Assembly: GCA_003661825.1 (NCBI GenBank)
Contig: QMWW01000045.1
Coordinates: 1 to 8,175, forward strand
Reading direction: 5' to 3'
Length of the DNA stretch: 8,175 bases
DNA from: Thermoprotei archaeon
GTDB taxonomy: Archaea; Thermoproteota; Thermoprotei_A; Sulfolobales; Desulfurococcaceae
In this document: piece by piece, positions 1-5,052 of the stretch
Numbering within the stretch: the stretch's first letter is position 1
Layout: each line of letters opens with the position of its first letter
Program-made: the position numbers and the translations under genes
Notes under the pieces: generated by a model
Told to the model about the DNA's origin: nothing
Seen by the model: only the letters and a program-made list of their open reading frames with translations
The model's database searches: none

Positions 1-460
1 ACTCGACAGCTGTGAACCCAGTGCTTCTGAGGTATATCGGGATGTACCGCTCCAGACCTTTACAAGCATGTCCAGCCCAAAAGCGAGGATGAGTAGCAGA
101 AAGAACCTATCTCTAAGCAGATCCCTCAGTCGTATGATGACATCAATAAATGTTCTGTTACGTCTAGACGAAGCCATCTCTCTTAGGAACATCGCCAAAA
201 GGATCAGTAGCACAATGCTGAGGATGCCCGCAACTACCGTTGCACTGCACACCCCTCTCTCATATAGGTATCCAGCTATGGGGAGCGTTACGAGTGGTGG
301 TATCGAGGGAGCTACCCTGCTGGCCAACATGTAGAGCGCTCCCTGGAATCTCTGCGGTGATGACTCTAGTATTAGGTATTAGGACAGTAATAGCAGGTGA
401 AACAATGCCTATGCCTTCCACGCTGCTTAGGCTAAAAGGCTCGGAAACTCTGCCTAGTCA
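1..460 (-). pseudogene. MFS transporter fragment, frameshifted and truncated
   Basis: Conceptual translation of the minus strand gives membrane-transporter sequence in three successive frames. From about 457 to 362 one frame reads VEGIGIVSPAITVLI, the TM4-TM5 signature of drug-efflux type MFS proteins. The frame then changes at about 361, where one extra base separates NTRV from SPQRFQGALYML, and continues through TM5, TM6 and the central loop to LLILAFGLDMLV. It changes again in the AAA run near 58-62, after which KGLERYIPIYLRSTGFTAVE (TM7 and the following loop) leaves the window. The part before TM4 is missing: a TGA at 460-458 closes the frame, and beyond it lies the promoter of the MNT-HEPN operon. 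I infer a dead efflux pump whose 5' part was lost. The MFS assignment is fairly sure; the substrate is unknown. Sequencing error could explain one frameshift but not the missing 5' end. Confidence 0.72.
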
Positions 461-500
461 TTGGTTAAAGGAGATGCTAGGTGATCTCTGCAGAAGCAAT

Positions 501-520
501 CCTTTATATTCTTTAAATAG
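501..520 (+). promoter_or_regulatory. Predicted archaeal box A of the MNT-HEPN operon
   Basis: An A/T block, CTTTATATTCTTTAAATA, contains a good crenarchaeal TATA box (CTTTAAATA at 511-519). Transcription would be expected about 25 bases further on, near 540-548, leaving a leader of roughly 30 bases before the ATG at 573. This supports that ATG over start codons further upstream in the same frame, which would lie before the promoter. It is a pattern-based prediction only. Confidence 0.5.
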
Positions 521-539
521 CTATGTAAACTACGAGGTA

Positions 540-554
540 TCTACGTATCGTAGA
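540..554. repeat. Perfect inverted repeat at the MNT-HEPN transcription start
   Basis: TCTACG-TAT-CGTAGA is a perfect 6-base inverted repeat with a 3-base centre. It lies where transcription from the box A at 511-519 should start, 18 bases before the antitoxin ATG. Toxin-antitoxin operons are commonly autoregulated by the complex binding a palindrome at the promoter, so this is a candidate operator. A small RNA hairpin in the leader is the alternative. Confidence 0.45.
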
Positions 555-572
555 CAACGCATTGGTGATGCT

Positions 573-983
573 ATGAGAGGCAACATCGTTGGGCTCTTGA
601 AGAGGGTTTATTGGGGGAGTCTTGGAGCGTCGCTTATCGTCATCCATGGATCTGCTTTGTGGAATAGGAATCCACACGATGTAGATATAGTAGCTATTCC
701 AGGGAGAGGCGTAGATCCCGAGGAGCTTGAGCTGAGGTTGATGGAGGTTGTCGAGAAGGTTGTTGGTCTCGAAGCCGATATCTATGTAGTTACGGATCCT
801 CTTAGTACCAACTGTTTCCTCTTCCTCGAAGCTCTTAGAAGAGGCGTTATCATATATCAAGATGACTATGGATGCGAAATGCTTGTGAAAATCGTGAGCA
901 TATGTTATGACTTCATGCTGTCGAGAAAAGCTGTTGGATACACCGAGACCCTAGTTAAGCAGGTGATGGAGAGTGTTGCATGA
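573..983 (+). CDS. mntA: MNT-type nucleotidyltransferase antitoxin (MntA-like)
   Basis: A 136-residue minimal nucleotidyltransferase. The active-site signature is visible: IHGSALW at about 24-30, with G26-S27, followed by the acidic pair in HDVDIV (D36, D38) and a third acidic residue at D69 in ADIYVV. In the MntA/HepT family the MNT protein transfers AMP units to a tyrosine of its HEPN partner and so silences the toxin. The spacing is GS-x8-DxD, shorter than the GS-x10-DxD usually quoted for MntA. The frame is open back to 240, but that part is antisense to the MFS pseudogene and lies before the predicted promoter, so I choose the ATG at 573, with GGTGATG just before it at 564-570 (tight spacing). 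It overlaps the HEPN gene by 11 bases, indicating translational coupling. The family is secure; that it is a catalytically active AMPylase is inferred. Confidence 0.85.
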   Translation: MRGNIVGLLKRVYWGSLGASLIVIHGSALWNRNPHDVDIVAIPGRGVDPEELELRLMEVVEKVVGLEADIYVVTDPLSTNCFLFLEALRRGVIIYQDDYGCEMLVKIVSICYDFMLSRKAVGYTETLVKQVMESVA

Positions 984-1395
984 GAAACTTCTTGAAGATA
1001 TAGCTAGGCATGTAGCACTGCTGAATGAGGTAGCGGATATTGAGAGGATAGACTGGAGTAACTGGCAAATCCTTTACGCTATACTCCACGCCCTCCAGAT
1101 ACACGCTCAAGCAACGATCAACTACCTTCTACATACATGCTCACGCATGCTATGTACATGTGAAACCCCAATAAGCTGTGTTGAATGTCTGAAGAACAAC
1201 GCTTTAATAACAGATGACGAAGCTGATCTGCTCAAGAAGATGATACGCTTCAGGAACATCTTAGTACATGAGTACGGTTCTATCGATGTAGAGCGTGTTA
1301 AGAATATTTTGAAGGAGAGGGGATACGTTAAAGTCTTAGAGATGGTTAAGAAGATCCACGAAGTGCTCAAGACTAGGGGCTTGCTAGATCCTTAA
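973..1395 (+). CDS. hepT: HEPN-domain toxin (HepT-like) with a cysteine-rich loop
   Basis: A 140-residue mostly helical protein of the HEPN superfamily, which in MNT-HEPN pairs acts as a metal-independent RNase toxin in the cytoplasm. The catalytic signature R-x4-H-x-Y is complete: R94, H99 and Y101 in RNILVHEY. Y101 is the type of tyrosine that MntA modifies. The start is GTG at 973, five bases after GGTGAT (962-967); TTG at 976 is an alternative in the same frame. The gene begins inside the end of the MNT gene. Unusual: the loop before the catalytic helix carries five cysteines in 17 residues (C56, C61, C63, C69, C72; CxxxxCxC then CxxC), where relatives I know normally have a cysteine-poor stretch. 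This suggests a metal site or disulfides. No stop or frameshift is present, in contrast to the neighbouring dead genes. Confidence 0.88.
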   Translation: MLHEKLLEDIARHVALLNEVADIERIDWSNWQILYAILHALQIHAQATINYLLHTCSRMLCTCETPISCVECLKNNALITDDEADLLKKMIRFRNILVHEYGSIDVERVKNILKERGYVKVLEMVKKIHEVLKTRGLLDP

Positions 1396-1433
1396 GAGAA
1401 AGAGAAACAGAGTATTACTATGCTTAGGATTGC

Positions 1434-1454
1434 CTAGGTTGCCAAATCACCTAG
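1434..1454. repeat. Inverted repeat between the HEPN gene and the next pseudogene
   Basis: CTAGGT at 1434-1439 is the exact reverse complement of ACCTAG at 1449-1454, with a 9-base spacer. It lies 39 bases after the toxin stop and 22 bases before the start of the methyltransferase pseudogene. There is no T-run after it, so a terminator is not supported; it may be an old operator or chance. Confidence 0.25.
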
Positions 1455-1475
1455 TAACAGCCTTTAAGTGAAGGT

Positions 1476-1975
1476 ATGAAGGACACCGTTATCGAAGATA
1501 TGTAGAGATGTTGTCATCGATCTGGGGTCTGAATACGGTCATTTGGTCAAGCTATTTCTAGGATGTATGTATAGATAGCTACGTTATCGGTACTGACATC
1601 GATTGCTAAGCCCTGTCCATGCTATGGTTGTAGTACTATCGAAGAGGTTTTAAAGCGGTTCATAACGTAGCACGGAGACTGCCAATCATAGTAGACTTCA
1701 TAGACTATAGCCTTGAACCTAATATGGTCTTCGCATACGAATCAGCAACATACATCCTCAATAAGGGTAGTGTGCGCATAGAACCACACATTCTCATCAC
1801 ACAGAACAGCTACAAAATCTTAACCAGATTCCACGGAGAATTCATTGAAGTTTAGATTGTAGAGACCTTAAATACCGGATAACATTTGCGATTCCTTGTA
1901 TACAAGCACTTCATCAGCTATACAGCCTTAGCATGTGTTATAGCTATAATGTGGTTCAAACTATTGCTTAGGTGA
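1476..1975 (+). pseudogene. Small SAM-dependent methyltransferase with C-terminal membrane anchor, degraded
   Basis: Pieced together over frames, the translation begins MKDTVIEDM after a GTGAAGGT ribosome site at 1468-1475. It then shows a class I methyltransferase motif I (DVVIDLGSEYGHLVKLFL, from 1507) and the following acidic strand (DSYVIGTDID, 1574-1603). Later come VDFIDYSLEPNMVFAY at about the motif IV position and a final hydrophobic helix ending ACVIAIMWFKLLLR. The order resembles short archaeal methyltransferases of the FAM173-like type with one membrane helix, but this match is from memory. Damage: frameshifts near 1500 and 1573, four in-frame stops (1607, 1631, 1853, 1880), and motif I glycine changed to glutamate (GSEYG instead of GSGYG). 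The frame closes at TGA 1973-1975, inside the ribosome site of the next gene, so the two once formed an operon. It cannot be translated as one protein. Confidence 0.65.
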
Positions 1976-1985
1976 AGGTAGCTGT

Positions 1986-2221
1986 ATGCTCAAGAAGCTT
2001 TCTGAGCTGGATCTTTGGAAAGAGGTGGCGAAACTCTACATAAATCCGACGTGGTTTTGGCGTCCTACATAGCGTGAAGTAGAAAGCTGTGTGCTAAAGG
2101 ATGATGCTATAGACAAAGAACTTCATGTACTATGCAAGAGCCGTTATGGGTTATAGCTCGTAAACTAACTGGATTACATTAATGAAGTTCTTAAGGCTGG
2201 GAAACGTAGGTCATGTTACTA
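1986..2221 (+). pseudogene. Unrecognised gene remnant downstream of the methyltransferase
   Basis: An ATG at 1986 follows the ribosome site AGGTGAAGG (1970-1978). The frame reads like real protein: MLKKLSELDLWKEVAKLYIN, then PTWFWRPT, then a charged helical stretch, then LDYINEVLKAGKR. Three in-frame stops break it (TAG 2070, TAG 2154, TAA 2166). The first two are one transition away from CAG (Gln) and TGG (Trp) respectively. Protein-like sequence fades at about 2205-2220, exactly where the convergent MFS gene ends, so the 3' part may have been lost in a rearrangement. I do not recognise the family. The tryptophan and tyrosine content and the spacing suggest a second product of the former methyltransferase operon; no function can be given. 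Confidence 0.45.
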
Positions 2222-3391
2222 TGTTTCCTTAAACTTAAATCTATATGTGATAAGTGTTGCTGATGATGATATGAAGAGTAGTAAGCTTGCTAGATATGGT
2301 AGTGCTGGTCTTATTGATGCTAGGAATCCTGCGATTGCTGGTGAAACTAAAGCTATTAATCTCCTATAACTTGATAGTGCTGATAGTACACTACTGGCTT
2401 TCTCCTTAGGTGTCTTACTGAAGATCCACGATCTATAGAATGGGAATGCTAGTACTTCGCCAAACCTAGCTATTAGATACGCTAACACGACAAAGATGAA
2501 GGGAGGGTTCATCGACATTATTAAGGCCCATAAGGAGACCAGTATATAGCCTACAGCAATAGCTTCAAACCTATGGCTTTGACTTATCCTCTCGGAGATG
2601 TATGTTGCTACTATAGCTCCTATGGATATTGCTGCTTCAACGACCATAGCTTCGAAGAGCGTTAGACCGAGGACGTTGACTATGTAGTTTAGCAACACTA
2701 TCTCTGGAGCTATAGACCATGCAAGAGTTATCAGCGCTTCCATCACTAGGATCAACCTGAACTCCTTATCTATCCTAAACTCAAACTTCTCAACACTAAT
2801 CCTCTCCTCAACATCTAGCCTAGGCATGAACTTTAGTAGGTACATGATAGTGAATACAGATGTTAAGCCAAACGCTATAAAACCTAGCCTATAGTAGTGG
2901 GGTGTATCGAACACATAGCCAAACAGGTATCCCAGCAAGAGGAAGCCTACTAGCTGGCTTACCTCAGGTAACCTGATATGCCATGCGAACACCTCCTCCA
3001 TTCTATCCTCTGGATAGAGAATCCTCTCAGCCGCTTGGTAGAGCGGATAGAATATTGTTGTTATATCCTCTATGAGTAGTCCTAGGAATAGCATTAACGG
3101 TGCTACTGTTCCATAGGCAAGTCCGTAGAGTATAGATGCTACTCCATCAAGAGCATCTATGAGTATAAGGCCATGCCTAATAGCAATCCTATCAAACAGT
3201 CTTCCCACAGCATACGTAGCAGGGATAGATAATACATGTACCAGGGTAAAGATGACGCCAACTTCTAAAATACTGTAACCAGTCATGAACATATACATAG
3301 GCAGCATGTACCATGTAATCAACAGTGGCGATATGATAGTGTGGTACAGTATGTATCGACGAGCATAAGCAGGGATCTCACTCCATCTCAC
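2219..3391 (-). CDS. MFS family transporter (probable efflux pump)
   Basis: An intact, very hydrophobic protein of 390 residues with about 11-12 membrane helices, the normal size for the major facilitator superfamily in the cytoplasmic membrane. After the second helix it carries VGRLFDRIAIRHG, the motif A loop (GxLxDRxxxRxG) of proton-driven antiporters. A long charged stretch between helices 6 and 7 (RLDVEERISVEKFEFRID) matches the central cytoplasmic loop. The start chosen is GTG at 3391-3389, five bases after AGGTGA (3402-3397), giving VRWSEIPAYARRYILY; the ATG at 3424 in the same frame would add 11 residues but would precede the ribosome site. The stop is TAG. It lies directly downstream of a dead methyltransferase gene on the same strand. 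The substrate is unknown; it may export a small molecule once modified by such a methyltransferase, but this is speculation. Confidence 0.85.
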   Translation of the reverse strand: MRWSEIPAYARRYILYHTIISPLLITWYMLPMYMFMTGYSILEVGVIFTLVHVLSIPATYAVGRLFDRIAIRHGLILIDALDGVASILYGLAYGTVAPLMLFLGLLIEDITTIFYPLYQAAERILYPEDRMEEVFAWHIRLPEVSQLVGFLLLGYLFGYVFDTPHYYRLGFIAFGLTSVFTIMYLLKFMPRLDVEERISVEKFEFRIDKEFRLILVMEALITLAWSIAPEIVLLNYIVNVLGLTLFEAMVVEAAISIGAIVATYISERISQSHRFEAIAVGYILVSLWALIMSMNPPFIFVVLAYLIARFGEVLAFPFYRSWIFSKTPKEKASSVLSALSSYRRLIALVSPAIAGFLASIRPALPYLASLLLFISSSATLITYRFKFKET

Positions 3392-3396
3392 GATCT

Positions 3397-3436
3397 TCAC
3401 CTGGTACTGATATAGACGTTGCATTGTTTATTAGGG
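3397..3436 (-). promoter_or_regulatory. Predicted promoter and ribosome site of the MFS gene
   Basis: On the minus strand CTAATAAAC at 3435-3427 could be a weak box A. Transcription about 25 bases on would begin near 3406, just before the AGGTGA ribosome site (3402-3397) and the GTG at 3391. The consistent spacing favours the GTG start and suggests the pump is expressed independently of the dead upstream gene. The ribosome site is clear; the box A is weak. Confidence 0.4.
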
Positions 3437-3469
3437 ACAGTACTGTGGAAGAGATTATTGGGTATATTC

Positions 3470-3935
3470 CTACCGATATAGGTCTACTTCCTTGGCTCAT
3501 ACTATATGATAACCTTAGGCTCTTCACTTAGCTCCTCAACTATGGTAGGGACTATATCGAGGAGAAGAACATTGTTACAGCATCGAAGCTCTCTAGAGGA
3601 AAGACCTTGTCTAGAGCTCTAGCATCCGCAACAATGAACTCTATTCTAAGACCAAGCATCTCCACCTTCCTTAGCAATATCTATTATCTCAGGATGGATA
3701 TCGACACCCACCACTCTGTACCCTCTCTTAGCAAGCTCTATCGTAGAACCACCAGTATCACAAGCAACATCAACTACATCACGAATTCTCTGCTTCGCAT
3801 AACTTCTAAAACATCCTCATAAGCATCAACGAGCCTAGGCACACCATACTTAAGATACTCCCTATAGATATAGTCGTAATATCTGGCTAGCCGTGTATAG
3901 AGAAGATGTTCACCCAAATACTTCCCCTGCAACAA
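3470..3935 (-). pseudogene. Class I SAM-dependent methyltransferase, degraded
   Basis: Three minus-strand frames together give a typical archaeal class I methyltransferase. It starts with LYTRLARYYDYIYREYLKYG (about 3905-3845), the usual N-terminal helix. Next comes RDVVDVACDTGGSTIELAKR (motif I, 3783-3724), then GYRVVGVDIHPEIIDIAK (motif II with its acidic residue). A frame change near 3661 leads to LRIEFIVADARALDKV (motif III), followed by SFDAVTMFF (motif IV, about 3590-3564). It is broken by frameshifts near 3790 and 3661, by a stop at 3554-3552, and by further stops beyond; the C-terminal part is not recognisable. Motif I glycine has become aspartate (ACDTG for ACGTG). A likely original start is TTG at 3935 or 3932, because a TAA closes the frame a few codons upstream. 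It was probably cotranscribed with the MFS gene downstream. The substrate cannot be told. Confidence 0.75.
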
Positions 3936-4007
3936 GAAGTAAGCTTACACCACATTAGCTTTTCGACCTTCTCTACATCGCTAAAAGTGTGAAGTCTGAG
4001 AAGGTAA

Positions 4008-4103
4008 GCCGAGAATCGTAGGGCTGGTGTATTTGTTAGCTGGTATTGTTTCCGGTGTAAAGATTCTATATGCAGATTTTGTGGCAATGCAATGAGTTCT
4101 TAA
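4008..4103 (+). pseudogene. Zinc-ribbon-like gene remnant
   Basis: Between the methyltransferase pseudogene and vapB, one plus-strand frame ends in a compact cysteine pattern, WYCFRCKDSICRFCG, that is CxxC-x4-CxxC, followed eight codons later by TAA at 4101-4103. Two CxxC knuckles close to a C-terminus are typical of small zinc ribbons. Upstream in the same frame AENRRAGVFVS looks protein-like, but stops at 4005 and 3990 interrupt it and no start codon is evident. Reading further upstream would overlap the methyltransferase remnant antisense. The opposite strand is also open here, but that product shows nothing recognisable. The piece is too short to assign to a family and may be chance. Confidence 0.33.
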
Positions 4104-4106
4104 AGC
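4097..4106 (+). promoter_or_regulatory. Predicted box A of the vapBC operon
   Basis: TTCTTAAAGC resembles a crenarchaeal TATA box and lies 39-48 bases ahead of the vapB GTG. A start about 25 bases downstream falls at 4125-4132, inside the palindrome described next, giving a leader of about 15 bases. It overlaps the end of the zinc-ribbon remnant. Prediction from pattern only. Confidence 0.42.
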
Positions 4107-4120
4107 TTGCTAGCATGATA

Positions 4121-4132
4121 CCTAGTACTAGG
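4121..4132. repeat. Perfect 12-base palindrome, candidate VapBC operator
   Basis: CCTAGTACTAGG reads identically on both strands. It covers the predicted transcription start of vapBC and ends 12 bases before the GTG. VapB proteins generally bind palindromes over their own promoter, so an autoregulatory operator is the natural reading. Confidence 0.5.
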
Positions 4133-4144
4133 GGATGATTAAGC

Positions 4145-4321
4145 GTGAGCAGAGTTGTTGAGGCTGTATATGAAAAGGGTGTGTTGCGTCCACTAGAGAA
4201 GTTAGATCTGCCGGAGGGTATCCGGGTAAGGCTAAGGATTGAGGGTATCTACGGTCTTCTAAAGGATTGGAAGATCGATCCCCAGAAGTTGAAGGACGAG
4301 CTGAGGAAGCTGCATGGCTGA
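4145..4321 (+). CDS. vapB: VapB antitoxin, AF2212/DUF104 type
   Basis: A 58-residue protein beginning SRVVEAVYEKGVLRPLEKLD, the hallmark of the DUF104 (AF2212-like) archaeal antitoxins: a short beta strand with EAVYE-x-GVLRPLE, then LPEGIRVRLRIE. The C-terminal half (about 36-58) is a charged helix that should wrap around the toxin. The start is GTG at 4145; a TGA three codons upstream (4136-4138) excludes anything longer, and GGGGATG at 4131-4137 may serve as a weak ribosome site. It lies 6 bases before vapC, one operon. It neutralises the VapC RNase and probably represses its own promoter through the palindrome at 4121-4132. Confidence 0.88.
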   Translation: MSRVVEAVYEKGVLRPLEKLDLPEGIRVRLRIEGIYGLLKDWKIDPQKLKDELRKLHG

Positions 4322-4327
4322 AAGACC

Positions 4328-4705
4328 TTGGCGCGTTACTACGCTGATACATATGCGCTAGTCGAGATTCTTAGAGGCAACCCATCCTACGAAAGATATG
4401 CTAGTGAAGAGCTTGTTACTAGCGAGTTCAACCTACTTGAGCTTGCCTATGCATTAACGAGAGACTACGGTAAAGAGAAAGCAGTCGAGATATTAAGAAT
4501 GGTGCGAGTCTTTGTAGCAATTATACAGCCTACAGACGAAGACTATGCCGAAGCTTCTGCGTTACGTATAGGGCTGAAGAAGCAATCCAGAAACCTCTCC
4601 TTGATAGATGCCTTAGGATATGTACTTGCGAAACGCCTCAAAATACCATTTCTAACAGGTGATCGCGAATTCAAGGGATTGGATGGAGTCGAATATGTTA
4701 AATAA
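4328..4705 (+). CDS. vapC: VapC toxin, PIN-domain RNase
   Basis: A 125-residue PIN domain, the usual length for VapC, which is a Mg-dependent endoribonuclease that arrests growth when freed from VapB. The acidic residues of the active site are all present: D7 in YYADTYALVEIL, E38 in FNLLELAYAL, D94 in LSLIDALGYVLAKR and D112 in FLTGDREFKGL. The start is TTG at 4328; it is the only usable start near the conserved N-terminus, because TGA of vapB closes the frame at 4319. No strong ribosome site is seen, so translation probably depends on coupling to vapB. The gene is free of lesions although dead genes lie on both sides. The RNA target cannot be read from sequence. Confidence 0.9.
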   Translation: MARYYADTYALVEILRGNPSYERYASEELVTSEFNLLELAYALTRDYGKEKAVEILRMVRVFVAIIQPTDEDYAEASALRIGLKKQSRNLSLIDALGYVLAKRLKIPFLTGDREFKGLDGVEYVK

Positions 4706-5052
4706 GATTGCTAAAAGAGGCCGGGATGAAGGATCAGGATTGTCTTTCTTCCGTATAGTATTCTATCCTTTTTGAGCTCTCAAGGATTTATAGCAAGTTT
4801 TCCACACCGATCCTGAATCCAAGGTTTACCCTTACGGCACCCTTTATTAATTCGCTACCTCACTAATCAAACAATAGACTTTATCTTCACTTTATGCACC
4901 TTAGGAAAGATGTAGCTGTGTAGTTACTTGCAGTACTATCATCTGCAAAACATTGTGTTTAAACAGCTAACGGAGAATGTTTTCAGTGTATTTCTTAGGA
5001 TGTTGTGTTGAATTTAGAAAAGTGTTGATACCTAATAGCGATGTCCGAGTTT
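4706..5052. other. Intergenic region between converging vapBC and ABC operons
   Basis: About 350 bases without a supported gene. Both strands have stops in all frames, and I found no convincing protein motif. A pyrimidine-rich tract with TTTTT at 4769-4773 could end vapBC transcription. A long imperfect stem spans 4731-4820 (listed separately). The remaining A/T-rich part (4850-5050) shows nothing I can name. Confidence 0.6.
4731..4820. repeat. Long-range imperfect inverted repeat, candidate structured RNA
   Basis: GGATCAGGATTG at 4731-4742 can pair with CGATCCTGAATCC at 4808-4820: twelve pairs including one G-T pair, with one bulged A. The enclosed bases include TTGAG-CT-CTCAA (4772-4783) directly after the T-run, and a weak ATAG/CTAT hairpin. 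It may be part of the vapBC 3' end, a small RNA, or chance. No family is recognised. Confidence 0.25.

Noticed and set aside
68..334. Plus-strand open frame of 88 codons rich in Ser, Arg and Met
   Set aside because: It is the antisense shadow of the MFS remnant; the minus strand here reads as clear membrane-protein sequence.
240..572. N-terminal extension of the MNT protein in the same frame
   Set aside because: This part is antisense to the MFS remnant and lies upstream of the predicted promoter; it has no MNT-family features.
513..860. Minus-strand open frame across the MNT gene
   Set aside because: Shadow of the MNT coding sequence; no recognisable domain, and the plus strand has the active-site motifs.
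3887..4087. Minus-strand open frame of 66 codons between the methyltransferase and vapB
   Set aside because: No recognisable features; it runs in a frame different from the methyltransferase remnant it overlaps and is antisense to the cysteine pattern. It cannot be excluded as a small gene.
4128..4352. Minus-strand open frame of 74 codons across vapB
   Set aside because: Antisense shadow of vapB, which matches the DUF104 family well.
4718..4775. C/D box small RNA (GATGA near 4725)
   Set aside because: No full C box RTGATGA and no CTGA D box at suitable spacing.
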